A stretch of DNA of 64,000 nucleotides from Salinivibrio costicola subsp. costicola ATCC 33508 = LMG 11651 (GCA_000565345.1 AQOF01000004.1:38296-102295), one strand, 5' to 3'; shown: positions 42,397 through 55,388, counted from the first letter of the stretch. Notes: a model not told the origin generated them from the letters alone. Translations and numbers: made by a program.

Positions 42397-43614
42397 ATGA
42401 CAATGGAGCACAAAGTAGAACGTAAACTGTTCGATGAAGTCATGGTGCCATGTTACAACCCAATGCCGATGATTCCTGATCACGGTAAAGGGTCGCGCAT
42501 TTGGGACCAAGAAGGCCGAGAGTATATCGATTTTGCCGGTGGTATCGCGGTGAGCTGTTTAGGCCATTGTCATCCGGTCATGGTTGATGCGTTAACCGAG
42601 CAAGCCCAGAAACTGTGGCATTTGAGTAATATCATGACCAATGCGCCCGCGTTGCGTCTGGCTAAACGCCTCACCGAACTCTCATTTGCCGACCGCGTGT
42701 TTTACGCTAACTCGGGCGCTGAAGCGAACGAAGCGGCCCTGAAACTGGCACGTCGTTGGGCAAAAGAAGAACATGGTGAGCATAAAAGTGAAATCATTGC
42801 CTTTACCAAAGGCTTCCATGGTCGCACCTTCTTTACTGTCACCGTAGGTGGTCAGCCCGCGTATTCCGATGGCTTTGGACCCAAACCCGGCGATGTCACA
42901 CACCTTCCTTACAATGACATTGCCGCATTGGCCGATCATATTTCGGACCGAACCTGTGCGGTGATGATGGAGCCTTTACAAGGTGAAGGTGGGATTGTGC
43001 CGCCAGAGCCAGGTTTTCTCCAAGCCGTGCGTGAACTGTGTGATAAACACAATGCGCTTTTAGTGTTTGATGAAGTGCAAACGGGGAACGGGCGCACCGG
43101 TACTTTTTATGCTTATCAAGAGTCTGGGGTAGAGCCCGATATTTTGGCCACCGCAAAATCACTCGGTGGCGGGATCCCAATTGGTGCCATGTTAACGACC
43201 GACGCCTTGGCTGCGCATATGAAGCCGGGGGTTCATGGCTCTACTTATGGCGGTAATCCACTGGCCTGTGCGGTGGCAGAAGCGGTGGTTAATGAAGTGA
43301 CCAAACCCGACGTGCTTGCCGGTGTCATAGAGCGTGAGCAATGGTTCCGTGACGGGTTAGAAGCGATCAATGATAAATATGGCATCTTCAGTGAAGTGCG
43401 TGGCAAAGGCTTGTTACTCGGTGCGGCACTGAACCAAGACTGGGAAGGCCGAGCACGCGATATCTTGGTTGCGGCAGGCGAAGAAGGCTTATTGGTTCTC
43501 GTTGCCGGGCCTAATGTGGTGCGTTTTACTCCCTCACTGGTCATTACCAAAGCGGATATTGAAGAAGGAATGGCACGCCTAGAACGTGCGATTGCCAAGG
43601 TCGTCGCAGGATAA
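42397..43614 (+). CDS. argD: ArgD/AstC, acetylornithine / succinylornithine aminotransferase
   Basis: Class III PLP aminotransferase. It acts in arginine synthesis (N-acetylornithine) and probably also in the AST degradation pathway (N-succinylornithine), since astA and astD follow directly. The PLP lysine is in [14 protein letters not shown]. Other strings are [30 protein letters not shown] and [11 protein letters not shown]. 405 residues, intact. I take ATG 42397, with GAAGGA upstream; a GTG lies one codon earlier. Confidence 0.94.
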   Translation: MTMEHKVERKLFDEVMVPCYNPMPMIPDHGKGSRIWDQEGREYIDFAGGIAVSCLGHCHPVMVDALTEQAQKLWHLSNIMTNAPALRLAKRLTELSFADRVFYANSGAEANEAALKLARRWAKEEHGEHKSEIIAFTKGFHGRTFFTVTVGGQPAYSDGFGPKPGDVTHLPYNDIAALADHISDRTCAVMMEPLQGEGGIVPPEPGFLQAVRELCDKHNALLVFDEVQTGNGRTGTFYAYQESGVEPDILATAKSLGGGIPIGAMLTTDALAAHMKPGVHGSTYGGNPLACAVAEAVVNEVTKPDVLAGVIEREQWFRDGLEAINDKYGIFSEVRGKGLLLGAALNQDWEGRARDILVAAGEEGLLVLVAGPNVVRFTPSLVITKADIEEGMARLERAIAKVVAG

Positions 43615-43643
43615 GCGACCTGACTCACTCGGAGGGATTTGGG

Positions 43644-44665
43644 ATGTTAGTTATTCGGCCGATCCGTGCATCAGATTTTGATGCACTGATGTTGTGTGCG
43701 GAAGCGTCCGGGCATGGATTTACCTCCTTGCCGGTCGATGCCGATTTGCTACAGGGGCGGATTAATAATTCGCTTGAGAGTTTTGCCAAACAGGTGACAG
43801 AGCCGGGGCCAGAGGGATATCTGATGGTCGCCGAAGATTTAGAAACCGGTGAAATCGCAGGGACCACGGGCATCGAAGCCGCCATTGGTCTTGATAACCC
43901 GTTTTACAGTTACCATCTGACCAAGGTGGTTCATTCATCACGCAAACTGAACGTGCACAACATTGTTGAAGTGTTGACCTTTGGCAACAACTACACGGGG
44001 GCGACAGAAATCTGCACCCTGTTTATGCGTCCAGAGTTTCGTGGCGGGTTAAACGGTAAGTTATTGTCTAAATGCCGCTTCCTAATGCTGGCGCAATTTC
44101 CAGAGCGCTTCGCTGACGTGGTGTTTGCCGAAATGCGCGGTGTGTCGGATGACGAGGGCAACTCGCCGTTTTGGCAGTGGCTAAAAGACAACTTTTTTAA
44201 CATTGACTTTACCTTGGCGGATTATCTCACCGGGATTGGTGCCAAAGGGTTTATTGCCGACTTAATGCCTAAATTGCCGATTTATGTGAGCCTACTGAGT
44301 GAGGAAGCTCGTGCAGTTATCGGTCAAGTGCACCCGAATACCCGTCCAGCATTACGCTTGTTGGAAAAAGAGGCTTTTCTTGCCGTGGTTATGTCGACAT
44401 CTTTGATGCGGGCCCAACGGTAGAATGCTTACGCCCCAATATTGAGTCTGTACGTCACTCTTTCACCGCCTCAGCGCGCGTACGAGAGCACAGTAGCGCG
44501 CAGGATTATTTAATATCGAATACCGATTTTGCTGGCTTCCGTGCCACCGCGGCGAAAGCTGCGATCGATCACGAAACCAATCAAGTTGTGATTAGCCCAG
44601 CGGTTGCCGATGCATTGAATGTAAAAAACGGCGATCAACTGCGTTTGATTGCCATGGGGGGATAA
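43644..44665 (+). CDS. astA: AstA, arginine N-succinyltransferase (one frameshift)
   Basis: First step of the arginine succinyltransferase pathway (arginine to succinylarginine). It starts [16 protein letters not shown], with family strings [13 protein letters not shown] and [15 protein letters not shown]. One T is missing in the T-run at 44375-44378. Restored, [21 protein letters not shown] is read on to the stop at 44663-44665, giving 340 residues. A GGAGGG site precedes the ATG. The stop is one base from the astD ATG. Confidence 0.92.
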
Positions 44666-44666
44666 A

Positions 44667-46149
<1,483 letters not shown>

Positions 46150-46159
46150 GGAGACCAAC

Positions 46160-46951
46160 ATGGACAGTGGCCAAGCGTTATTCGATAAATTATGGCAAGA
46201 CTATATTAACCGTCTTTGCCCATCGGCACATCAGGTACGTGCCTTGCTCGAAGAAGGGCAGCCTTTAATCAATGATCATATTGCCTTGCGGACATTTGGT
46301 TTGCCCAAGGTTGGGCTTGAGGTCTTGGCGCGCCCCTTCCTGGCGCTAGGCTATCAGCAAAAAGGGGACTATACCTTTGAAGCGAAAAAGCTCAATGCCT
46401 GCCATTTCGAGCACCCCGATCCTTTGATGCCGAAAGTGTTTATCAGTGAATTGATGGTCGAGCAATGCTCGCCTGCGCTGCAAGCCATTGTTCACAAGCT
46501 GGTGGCACAAGTCGATGCGTCGTCACTAACAGGGAGCGATTTTCTTCATCAGGGGCGGCTTTGGGACATCGATAGCGCCACCTATCAAGCGCTTGCTGAG
46601 GAGAGTGAATACGCGTCCTGGGTAGCCGCGCACGGTTATGGCGCGAATCATTTCACAGTGAGTGTCAATCAGTTAAAGGCTCATGATCATTGCCAATCGG
46701 TTAATCAAAAGCTGCGAGACAATGGCTTTGCAATTAACGAAGCGGGTGGGGAAGTAAAAGGGGACGCATCCGTTTATCTGGAGCAATCCTCCACCATGGC
46801 TGACCGTGTCCCTGTTGTTTTCTCTGATGGCACGCAAACCATTCCAGGTGGGTTTTATGAGTTTGCTAAGCGTTATGTGTTGCCCAACGGTGAGTTGTAC
46901 CAGGGGTTTGTTGCCGCTTCAGCGGATAAAATTTTTGAGAGCACGCACTAA
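46160..46951 (+). CDS. DUF1338 family, 2-oxoadipate dioxygenase/decarboxylase-like protein
   Basis: A 263-residue protein of DUF1338, the family that includes HglS, the Fe(II) enzyme converting 2-oxoadipate to 2-hydroxyglutarate in lysine catabolism. The three expected metal ligands are visible: His40 in NDHIALRTF, His164 in GANHFTV and Glu234 in GGFYEFAKRY. An AAGGAG site precedes the ATG 10 bases after astD, so it is cotranscribed with the ast genes. This short form is about half the length of HglS, so its substrate may differ. A role with a 2-oxo acid from arginine or related catabolism is my inference. Confidence 0.85.
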   Translation: MDSGQALFDKLWQDYINRLCPSAHQVRALLEEGQPLINDHIALRTFGLPKVGLEVLARPFLALGYQQKGDYTFEAKKLNACHFEHPDPLMPKVFISELMVEQCSPALQAIVHKLVAQVDASSLTGSDFLHQGRLWDIDSATYQALAEESEYASWVAAHGYGANHFTVSVNQLKAHDHCQSVNQKLRDNGFAINEAGGEVKGDASVYLEQSSTMADRVPVVFSDGTQTIPGGFYEFAKRYVLPNGELYQGFVAASADKIFESTH

Positions 46952-46983
46952 CAAATAGTGGATATAACAAGGTCTAAACGGTT

Positions 46984-47010
46984 AAGGAAGAGTTCGCTCT
47001 TCCTTTTTTT
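46984..47010 (+). terminator. Intrinsic terminator of the argD-ast-DUF1338 unit
   Basis: AAGGAAGAG-TTCG-CTCTTCCTT with following Ts, 33 bases after the DUF1338 stop. Confidence 0.9.
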
Positions 47011-47015
47011 GTTTT

Positions 47016-47046
47016 AAAAAGAAAAACCGACGCCAGGGCGTCGGTT
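47016..47046 (-). terminator. Intrinsic terminator of crp
   Basis: On the minus strand CCGACGCC-CT-GGCGTCGG followed by a T-rich tract (seen as A-rich 47016-47026), 22 bases after the crp stop. Confidence 0.85.
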
Positions 47047-47068
47047 GGGAATACAGAGAGCGCTGTGA

Positions 47069-47701
47069 TTAGCGGGTACCGTATACCACGATGGTTTTAC
47101 CATGGGCTGAAATAAGGTTTTGCTCTTCCAGCATTTTAAGAATACGCCCCACGGTTTCACGCGAGCAGCCAACGATTTGGCCAATTTCTTGACGTGTGAT
47201 CTTAATTTGCATGCCATCAGGGTGCGTCATGGCATCGGGTTGCTTCGCTAAATTCAACAAGGTTTGCGCAATACGGCCCGTGACGTCCAGGAAGGCAAGA
47301 TCCCCCACTTTTTGGCTGGTCACTTGCAAACGGCGCGCCATTTGTGAGGACAAACGCATCAATATATCGGGGTTAACCTGGATCAGTTGGCGGAACTTTT
47401 TGAATGAGATTTCTGCCACTTCACAAGGAGACTTAGCCCGAACCCAAGCGGTACGCTCCTGATCATCTTCGAAAAGGCCTAGCTCACCGATGAAATCACC
47501 TTGGTTAAGATAAGACAGGATCATTTCCTTGCCTTCTTCATCTTTGATTAGAACGGCGACAGACCCTTTCACGATGTAATACAAGGTCTCCGCTTTTTCG
47601 CCTGCATGAATTAGCGTGCTTTTAGACGGATACTTGTGGATGTGACAATGTGAAAGGAACCACTCGAGTGTAGGGTCTGTTTGAGGTTTTCCTGGAACCA
47701 T
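47069..47701 (-). CDS. crp: CRP, cyclic AMP receptor protein
   Basis: Global cAMP-dependent activator, 210 residues, nearly collinear with E. coli CRP. The cAMP pocket has [18 protein letters not shown], the C-helix [17 protein letters not shown], and the recognition helix [19 protein letters not shown]. Intact. The neighbouring ast genes and, in Vibrio, competence and nucleoside genes (cytR) are among CRP targets, but no site is called here. Confidence 0.98.
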   Translation of the reverse strand: MVPGKPQTDPTLEWFLSHCHIHKYPSKSTLIHAGEKAETLYYIVKGSVAVLIKDEEGKEMILSYLNQGDFIGELGLFEDDQERTAWVRAKSPCEVAEISFKKFRQLIQVNPDILMRLSSQMARRLQVTSQKVGDLAFLDVTGRIAQTLLNLAKQPDAMTHPDGMQIKITRQEIGQIVGCSRETVGRILKMLEEQNLISAHGKTIVVYGTR

Positions 47702-47950
47702 ATAACTTATTTCCTCTGCATGTGTTGCCCGGCAACAACGTCCTATCTTTGTCTGAGGGGTAACCCACCAGATCTATGCACAGAATACGAAGTCTGGGCG
47801 CGGGCTACAAGCTCACTGTATGTTAACAAGAGTGTATCTTTTTTTGTTAGCAATTTCTTGATTTTGATCTAGGCCAACCGCCTAAAAATCTGGCAAAAAC
47901 GTGGCTAAGATCACGGCTTGAGAAGTAATACACGATAGATGCGCTACGCC

Positions 47951-48820
47951 CTAGCCAATCTTGCCTTTTTCGATTAGCTGCTGAATCAATGGACGGATGA
48001 TAAGTTCCATCGCAAAGCCCATCTTACCGCCTGGCACGACGAGTGTATTATGCCGTGACATAAAAGACCCCGTGATCATTTGCAGCAGATAAGGAAAGTC
48101 GACGTTTTTCATCCCTCGAAAGCGGATCACCACAAAGCTCTCATCCAACGAAGGAATGCCTTTGGCGTTCAGTGGGTTGGAGGTATCGACCGTCGGCACC
48201 CGTTGAAAGTTAATGTGAGTGCGTGAGAATTGCGGCGTAATATAATGCAAATAATCGTCCATCGACCGCACAATCGAGTCGGTGACCGCTTCGCGTGAGT
48301 GGCCCCTATCGCGGGTATCGCGGACAAACTTCTGAATCCACTCAAGGTTGACGATTGGGACCATACCAATCAATAGGTCGACATGTTGGGCGACATTGAC
48401 CTCACCATCAACCACACCGCCGTGCAAGCCTTCGTAAAATAGTACGTTGGTATTGTCGGGTAAATCCTGCCATGGTGTGAAGGTCCCTGGCATTTGATTG
48501 TAGGGCACCGCTTCATCAAAGGTATGCAAGTAGCGGCGATATTTGCCTGTGCCGAGTTCACCGTACTCACGGAAAAACTGCTCTAATCGCGGAAAATCAT
48601 TGGCGGTGGGGCCAAAGTAACTAATGTGCCGTCCTTGCTCACGTGCTTTACGGATCTCGACGTCCATTTCCGGTCGCGTAAAGCGATGGAAACTGTCCCC
48701 TTCTAGCCACGCCGCTTTGATGTTCATCATCTGGAACATCTTACGGAATGCTTCGGACGTGGTGGTGGTCCCTGCTCCTGAAGAGCCGGTGACCGCGATG
48801 ATTGGATGTTTAGCCGACAT
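47951..48820 (-). CDS. prkB: PrkB, phosphoribulokinase-family protein
   Basis: P-loop kinase (Walker A GSSGAGTTTTSEAF, residues 12-25) related to phosphoribulokinase, with EGDSFHRFTRPEMD and VLFYEGLHGG. No RuBisCO is known in such organisms, so the real substrate is unsettled. 289 residues, intact. I use ATG 48820 (MSAKHPIIAVTG), which matches E. coli PrkB, rather than an ATG five codons upstream. It is next to crp and yheU, as in E. coli. Confidence 0.93.
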   Translation of the reverse strand: MSAKHPIIAVTGSSGAGTTTTSEAFRKMFQMMNIKAAWLEGDSFHRFTRPEMDVEIRKAREQGRHISYFGPTANDFPRLEQFFREYGELGTGKYRRYLHTFDEAVPYNQMPGTFTPWQDLPDNTNVLFYEGLHGGVVDGEVNVAQHVDLLIGMVPIVNLEWIQKFVRDTRDRGHSREAVTDSIVRSMDDYLHYITPQFSRTHINFQRVPTVDTSNPLNAKGIPSLDESFVVIRFRGMKNVDFPYLLQMITGSFMSRHNTLVVPGGKMGFAMELIIRPLIQQLIEKGKIG

Positions 48821-48876
48821 GACGCGCCCTGTCATTCAGTCTGAATGTGTATCGCTGTTTATTGCGTACAGCGATG

Positions 48877-49095
48877 CTAAGATCTGAGTGCTTCCTTACG
48901 ACGAATATCCACTGTCTCGTGCAACTCAGAATACACAATCACGGCGTCGCCGGATTGCAGTTGTTGGCGAACATCCGCCACTTTTTGTGCAAAGCTGACT
49001 TCCTGCTCACCATAATCGGTTCCTTCCCGTAACACAAAGTGCTCGATTAAACGAGTCAGTGTTTCCTCAGGGACCGATTGCCAAGGAACCATCAT
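48877..49095 (-). CDS. yheU: YheU family protein (UPF0270)
   Basis: 72 residues, [29 protein letters not shown] (residues 2-30) being the family hallmark. Function unknown. Two adjacent ATGs at its start. It lies between yheT and prkB on the same strand. Confidence 0.88.
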   Translation of the reverse strand: MMVPWQSVPEETLTRLIEHFVLREGTDYGEQEVSFAQKVADVRQQLQSGDAVIVYSELHETVDIRRKEALRS

Positions 49096-49242
49096 ACTAC
49101 ATCACCTTTTGTTGATTTATGGCTGAGACGTTAGGGTGCTTGATGCTGATATTGTGAATCAGCTCGCATTTTACCCAATCATTCAACACAATGCAGTAGA
49201 TCAATGTGCGTCGGTCTTTTTTGCTTTGCGTGGCGTCCCTTT

Positions 49243-50213
49243 TTAACGGGACGAGCAAAGGCGTGAGGCTAACCAGTGAGGCACCGACTGCTCCAGCCAG
49301 AACTGTGGCTGGCGCCAACTGCCGGTAACAAAACCAACATGCCCACCATGCTCGCTCAGTTGATAGTCAATATTCGCGGGCAGAGGCGAGGTTGGGATTA
49401 CTGCGTCGGTCATAAAGGGATCGTCTTTCGCATGGATAATCGCAAGTGGGACCGTAATAGCGTCAAGGACAGATAAACCACTACAGCTTTGATAGTAGTG
49501 TTGAGCATCGTCAAAGCCATGCAGCGGTGCGGTGACCGTTTGATCAAACTCGAACAGAGTTTTAATCTTTGGCCGCTCCCCAGCATGCCACCGACCCACT
49601 TTTTGGTGTCGGGTAAGTTTTTCCGATAAGGTTTGTCGCATCGACCGTAGCAAATACGCTTGATAAACACGGGAAAACCTTGTTGAATACGGGTCGAGCA
49701 CGCCGCTAAATCGAGCGGGGGAGAAATAGCACAACTACAACTGACAATCGGATCATGCTGATAGTCGGCCAGGTAGCGCACCAACATGTTTCCTCCCAAA
49801 GAGACTCCCACAGCGGCAATCTCATTGTTCGGGTAGGTCTGGCGTAAATAGGTCAAAAATGCCCGAGCGTCCTCCGTTTCGCCGGAATGATAAGTCCGCG
49901 GCGCGCGATTAAGACGGCCACTGCAACCGCGAAAATGCATCACCACACCGCACCAGCCTTGCTGTTTAAAAGCGGCCAATAATCCATTGGCATAAGGGCT
50001 ATCAAAGCTTCCTGCCAGGCCATGAAACAAGACAATAATAGGCTGTCCTACCTCGGGATGATGCGTCCATGCAAGATCGACAAAGTCACCGTCAGGCAGA
50101 TCAAACGCTTGCCAAATAGGCGCAAAAAGCGGTTGCCGGCGCAGCAGGCGTGGCAGTAAGGTTTGCAGATGCGCATTACGGGCAGTTGGAATGGGGTTAA
50201 AGGGTGTCATCAT
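49243..50213 (-). CDS. yheT: YheT-type alpha/beta hydrolase (one frameshift)
   Basis: AB-hydrolase of the YheT/ABHD1-3 group, probably an esterase. It has LPDGDFVDLAW, the oxyanion VLFHGLAGS, nucleophile GVSLGGNML, acid in HAKDDPFM and catalytic His in EHGGHVGF. One T is missing on the coding strand at 49674-49677; restored, GFSRVYQAYLLRSMRQ is read. About 323 residues. I choose ATG 50211-50213, which forms ATGA with the stop of the upstream gene and has a GGAG site. Confidence 0.9.
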
Positions 50214-50674
50214 CGTCTGCTCCATCCTCTTTTGTAGGCCGGTCTACCGTAGTGTGTATAGAGATTACGGGCAGAGGGGGATAGCTGGCGGCAATAATAG
50301 GCCAAGGGAGACGCGGCTTGTGTGAGCCAGGATTGACGATTAAGCACTTCAATCAAGTCTTGTTGCTGGAACTTTTCTAAACTGAGTTCAAAGTTGAGCA
50401 TTTTTTTATATTGGCCGGTGCCCACGCGTGGCTTGAGATCGCGTCTTAGATGGCGATAAGCGATCAGCAAATGTTCAGACCGGCTCAAGGCGTGCTTAAG
50501 CTGGGTGAGGCTCTCGGGGCTAAGCCCGTAACCGTGGCTTTCAATCCAAGCGAGCAACAAAGCAAGGTTCACATTGCCTTGGTGCTCGTCTTGTAATTTA
50601 AGGCAGGCTTGTTTGACCTCTTGCTTAGCATAGTGGTGCAAACAAAACTGCCAAAGATCGGCGGCGTTTGCCAT
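50210..50674 (-). CDS. TIGR02444 family protein (DUF2390)
   Basis: 154 residues, starting MANAADLWQFCLHHYAKQEV, with CLKLQDEHQGNVNLALLLAW as the family signature (residues 1-20 and 24-43). Helical and cytoplasmic; function unknown. It starts nine bases after the yheS stop and ends in ATGA overlap with yheT. The frame stays open upstream, but the residues there lie inside yheS. Confidence 0.85.
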   Translation of the reverse strand: MANAADLWQFCLHHYAKQEVKQACLKLQDEHQGNVNLALLLAWIESHGYGLSPESLTQLKHALSRSEHLLIAYRHLRRDLKPRVGTGQYKKMLNFELSLEKFQQQDLIEVLNRQSWLTQAASPLAYYCRQLSPSARNLYTHYGRPAYKRGWSRR

Positions 50675-50682
50675 CCCAGGCG

Positions 50683-52610
50683 TTAGTGTTGGTTGAATGT
50701 CGCCTCCAGGGCTTCTAGCGCTTCTTGTTGCTCCATCCATTCTTGTTCCACCTCTTCGAGCGTCGACTTTGCATCGGCTTGGCGTTGCAATTGCTCCGTT
50801 AAACGGGCTTTGTTGTCACTCTGGTAAATAGCGGGATCCGCTAATTGGTTTTCTGCTTCTGCGATAATGGCAGAAAGTTGTTCGATCTTTGTGTCTAAAC
50901 GGTCAATTTTTTTTCGTAGTGGTGCCGTTTGTTTTCGGCATTCGGCTTCACGACGCTTTTGTGCTTTTCGATCTAACTGTGTTTGCTGTGGGACAAGCTT
51001 TTCGTCTGCGGCTTGCTTTTTGTTTTCCGCACGATCAGCGCGTTGTTGTTCGGTCAGCCAGCGGTGATAGTCGTCTAAGTCGCCATCAAAGGGTAGCACT
51101 GCGCCCTTGTCCACCAAATACAAGTCATCGGCTGTCGCACGCAATAAAAAGCGATCGTGGCTGACGATCACCATCGCGCCCTCATAGGATTGCAATGCGA
51201 GCGTTAACGCTTGGCGCATGTCGAGATCCAAATGGTTAGTCGGTTCATCCAACAGTAACAAGTTCGGTTTTTGCCAAACTAACAATGCAAGGACTAAACG
51301 TGCTTTTTCGCCGCCAGAGAAAGGGCCAATGTTTTCCAACGCTTTGTCACCTTGAAAGCCAAACCGTCCGAGAAAATCTCGCAGGGTTTGCTCGGCAGTA
51401 GTTGGTGCTAAGCGATTTAGATGCTGGAGCGGCGTTTCATCGATACGTAAGGTATCGAGTTGATGCTGGGCAAAATAACCTATTTTCACCCCTTGAGAGT
51501 AGCTTAGCTCGCCAGCCATCGCCGGCAAATCGCCCGACAATAACTTGATCAGCGTTGATTTGCCCGCGCCGTTACGCCCTAACAGGCCAATGCGCGCCCC
51601 AGGCACTAAGTTAAGGCGAATGTTCTCGATAATTGGCGTTTTGTTATAGCCAGCGGCCACCTTATCCATCATAAGAATGGGAGTGGGCAATGCATCAGGG
51701 GGTAAAAAGGTAAAGCTAAATGGATTATCGTATTGAGCCGGTAGCACCTTTTCCATGCGTTCCAGCGCTTTTATCCGACTTTGCGCTTGGCGGGCTTTGC
51801 TGGCTTTGTATCGGAAACGGTCAATGTAGGATTGCATGTGAGCAACTTGCTTTTGTTGCTTCTCATATTGCGCTTGCTGTTGTGCTAACTTTTGCGCGCG
51901 CATGCTTTCAAAATCCGAGTAGTTACCGGTGTATTCATTCAGCTTAGCGTGCTCAATATGAATGATACGATTGACCACAGGATCAAGAAAATCACGGTCG
52001 TGTGAGATCAAGACCAAGGTTCCCGGGTACTGCTGCAACCATTTTTCTAGCCACATCACTGCGTCTAAATCGAGGTGGTTGGTGGGCTCGTCGAGTAGCA
52101 GTAAATCTGAGCGACATAACAAAGCTTGTGCCAAGTTAAGTCGCATGCGCCAGCCCCCAGAGACTGCGTTAATGACCAATGGATTTGCGTCTGACTGAAT
52201 CCCAATCCATCCAGCAAGCTTGCGGCGCGCGCCTCTATGGTATAGCCGCCAATCGCATCGAGCTTATCGTGTAACAACGCCACTGCATTGCCATCATCTT
52301 TGGCTTCAGCGTTGCGCAGCGCGTCTTGCAGCTCACGGTATTCGGTATCGCCATCAATCACATATTCCAGCGCACTTTTATCCAATGCGGGGGTTTCTTG
52401 TGCCACCCAAGCCACTTGCCATTGATTGGGGTAATCATAGTGCCCTGCATCAAGCGAAAGTTGGTGGCGTAGCAAGGCAAACAGGCTGGACTTGCCACAG
52501 CCATTTTTACCCACTAAGCCGACTTTGTCGCCGGGTGCGATGATGGCAGAGGTGTGGTCAAGCAGGGGCTTACCACCACGAAGCAATTGAATGTCGGAGA
52601 AGCGAATCAT
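50683..52610 (-). CDS. yheS: YheS, ABC-F ribosome-associated ATPase (one frameshift)
   Basis: ABC-F protein with two ATPase domains in one chain, acting on the ribosome and not on transport. First Walker A is GLVGKNGCGKSS, first signature SGGWRMRLNLAQAL, and the linker is basic and coiled (IDRFRYKASKARQAQSRIKAL). Second Walker A is GLLGRNGAGKST, second signature SGGEKARLVLALL, followed by LLLLDEPTNHLDLD. It has a charged coiled-coil C-terminal tail. One base is missing at 52184-52186 (on the coding strand AAA should be AAAA, giving GFSQTQNPLVINAVSGGW). 642 residues restored. Confidence 0.93.
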
Positions 52611-52802
52611 GATTACTCAGTCTGTCTTGGGTTGATGGATGCACGTTGCGCGGTCGTTATACCAGCTTGATGCGGAGATTGCCAAATTCCACCGGTGGCG
52701 CGAGTGGTTAGACAGGGGGTTGGCCTTTTTGTATGTTAAAGTTAAAAACATGGCATAAAGAACAGATTGCGTGCTTGGCCAATCATAACGACAAGGAAGC
52801 GT

Positions 52803-53387
52803 ATGCCTCAAGATAAGAAGGACAACCCACTCCCTCCCAAGGTGCTTGTTATCGTGGCGCATCCTGATCCGGATGAATCGGTCGCCAATCGCCGATTACT
52901 CGAATCGATACGCCCGCTGGCGAATGTCACTGTGCATGATATTTACGCCGCTTATCCGGATTTTGTGGTGGATGTCCATCACGAGCGTGCGTTGGTGACT
53001 GACGCCGATGTGTTGGTGTTTCAACACCCCCTACAGATGTACTCATGCCCGGCGTTATTGAAAGAGTGGATTGATGTGGTACTCGGAAAAGGCTTTGCTC
53101 ATGGGCAAGGTGGGGATGCGTTAGCGGGAAAAACATGTCGTTTTGTGGTCACCACAGGTGGAGCAGCAGAAGCGTTCAGTAAAATCGGCTACAACAAATA
53201 TTCCATGGAGGAGTTATTGCAACCTTTTGAACTGACGGCGGCGTTATGCCGCATGCACTGGGTCTCACCTTTAGTTCTTCACTGGGCGCGCCGCGTCACC
53301 GATGCTGATCGCAATGCCTTTGCTGAACTCTATGCGGACTGGTTGGCTAACCCTTTAGCGAAGCAGGAGGCACATCGTGGATCATAG
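52803..53387 (+). CDS. kefG: KefG, ancillary oxidoreductase of KefB
   Basis: Flavodoxin-like NAD(P)H:quinone oxidoreductase-family protein that activates the KefB potassium efflux channel. It has [20 protein letters not shown] and [28 protein letters not shown] (about residues 11-30 and 71-98). It starts at ATG 52803 with AAGGA and ends 11 bases inside kefB, so the two are translationally coupled. 194 residues, intact. Confidence 0.92.
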   Translation: MPQDKKDNPLPPKVLVIVAHPDPDESVANRRLLESIRPLANVTVHDIYAAYPDFVVDVHHERALVTDADVLVFQHPLQMYSCPALLKEWIDVVLGKGFAHGQGGDALAGKTCRFVVTTGGAAEAFSKIGYNKYSMEELLQPFELTAALCRMHWVSPLVLHWARRVTDADRNAFAELYADWLANPLAKQEAHRGS

Positions 53388-55175
53388 CTTTCTGCTCATC
53401 GCGTTTATCTTTTTATTGGCAGCCGTGATTGCGGTGCCTTTGGCGCAGCGTTTGGGGATGGGCTCGGTGCTTGGCTATTTGGTAGCAGGCATTGTGATTG
53501 GCCCTTGGGGGCTGGTTTAATCGATGATGTTGACTCAACCCTGCATTTTGCCGAATTTGGTGTGGTGCTGCTGCTGTTTTTGATTGGCTTGGAGCTTAAC
53601 CCTAAAAAGCTATTGAAAATGTGGCGCCCCATTATCGGCCTTGGTGGCAGCCAAGTGGTGCTGACCGGGGTCTTGATAGGGGCATTAAGTGTCTTTGCTG
53701 GGCTCTCGTTGCCACAAGGCGTGGTGATCGGGGCGGGGCTGGCGCTTTCTTCTACCGCGATTGCGATGAAAATCATCGAAGACCAACGTTTAATGCGCAG
53801 CGAAACCGGGCAATCTGGATTTGCCGTTTTATTATTTCAAGATATCGCTGTGATCCCGATACTGGCTGTGATCCCAGCGTTGGCCGGTGGCAGTGCAGGC
53901 AGTTGGTTTGATGTCCTCTGGATGTTTTTAGGCATTGGCGCTCTCTTGGCCGGCGGTCACTTTTTCTTGCGCCCTATTTTTCGTCTGATCGCGATGAGTG
54001 GCGTCACCGAGTTGTTTAATGTTACCGCGCTTGCCTTGGTCATCGGGATTGCATTGGCCATGCAAAGCCTTGGTCTATCGATGGCGCTGGGGGCGTTTTT
54101 AGCCGGGGTGTTGTTGGCTGAGAGTGAATGCCGCCATGAGCTTGAGACGGCAATTGAGCTTAATGGATTGATTAACTTCGGGCTGTTCTTTATAGCGGTT
54201 GGGATGACGGTCGACTTAGGGCTTTTACTGGAATATCCCTGGGCGATCATCGGTGCCGTGGCTGCGTTAGTCGGTGGTAAAGCCTGCTTACTGTATGGAC
54301 TGGCACGTGCGTTTGGTGTCGCGCCCAAGGCGCGCAGCCAAATGGCGGTATTGCTCAGTCAGGGGGGAGAGTTTGCCTTTGTGATTTTCACTGCCGCGCG
54401 TAGCCAAGGGCTATTGGATAAAGAATTAAATGCCTTTTTGCTTGTGGTCGTGAGCTTGTCGATGATGACTACGCCGTTAATTCTCTCGCTCCAGCAGCGT
54501 TGGTTTGCGCGTACTTTTAACGAGCCTGAATCCTTGCCTCCGCAAGCGCCATTCACTGAGACTGACTCGCGAGTCATCATTGCCGGATTTGGTCGGTTTG
54601 GTCAGGTAGTCGGTCGCTTGATGTTCGCCAATAAAATCGGGGTGACCATCCTGGAACGTGATCCGACTCAAATCAAGTTACTACGCCGCTATGGCTACGA
54701 AGTGTATTATGGTGATGCTACGCAACTCGATTTATTACGTGCCGCTGGTGCAAAGACGGCTGAAGCGATCGTGATTTGTACCGATTCGCCAGACGAAGTG
54801 ATGGAGATTGTTGATCTTTGTGCCCATCACTTCCCTAATCTAAAAGTAATGGCGCGTGCGCATAGTCGTGTCGAGGCGTATCAGTTGATGGCGCACGGTG
54901 TCGATCAGTTTTCTCGGGAAACCTTTTTGGGCGCGCTGGATCTTGGGCGGCAAACGTTAGAGTCCCTAGGCATGCACCCGTACAAAGCGAAACGTGCAGA
55001 AATATTGTTCCGTAAACTCGACATGCGGGTGCTGGAAGATTTATTGCCTCAGCACAGTCAAGATGTCGCGACCGCATCACGAGTCAAAGAAGCGCGCAAA
55101 GAGTTGGAAGAAATTTTTGACCGAGAAATGCGCGGTGATAGTGAGCGGCATCAAAGTTGGAATCGAGACGAATAA
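53377..55175 (+). CDS. kefB: KefB, glutathione-gated K+ efflux antiporter (one frameshift)
   Basis: CPA2 K+/H+ antiporter that protects against electrophiles. About 12 membrane segments are followed by an RCK/TrkA-N domain ([17 protein letters not shown]) near residue 400. GTG 53377 has a perfect AGGAGG site seven bases upstream and overlaps kefG. One G is missing at 53514-53515; restored, [22 protein letters not shown] is read. 599 residues. The glutathione link fits the glutathione-dependent peroxidase elsewhere in the window, but no common control is seen. Confidence 0.93.
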
Positions 55176-55184
55176 GGTGTTGAT

Positions 55185-55388
55185 GTGAAAAAACGTTTTA
55201 TCGCAGGCGCTGCCTGTCCGTCGTGCCAACAACGCGATACATTGCGAGTGTGGCGTGAGAATAACATTGACAAAGTGGAATGTGTCAGCTGCGATTACCA
55301 CGATAGTCGGTTACCGGAATCGGCACAACAGTCACACTCTGGCGCCGAGTCGGCAGAGAATGTCATTGGGATCTTTAAACCGGAGTAG
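55185..55388 (+). CDS. yheV: YheV family zinc-ribbon protein
   Basis: 67 residues with a zinc-ribbon pair, ACPSCQQRDTLRVW and VECVSCDYHD (Cys at about 11, 14, 33 and 36). Function unknown. GTG start nine bases after kefB. kefG-kefB-yheV is the order seen in E. coli too. Confidence 0.85.
   Translation: MKKRFIAGAACPSCQQRDTLRVWRENNIDKVECVSCDYHDSRLPESAQQSHSGAESAENVIGIFKPE

Noticed and set aside
49097..49318. 73-codon minus-strand ORF between yheT and yheU
   Set aside because: It overlaps the conserved YheT C-terminus in another frame and encodes nothing recognisable.
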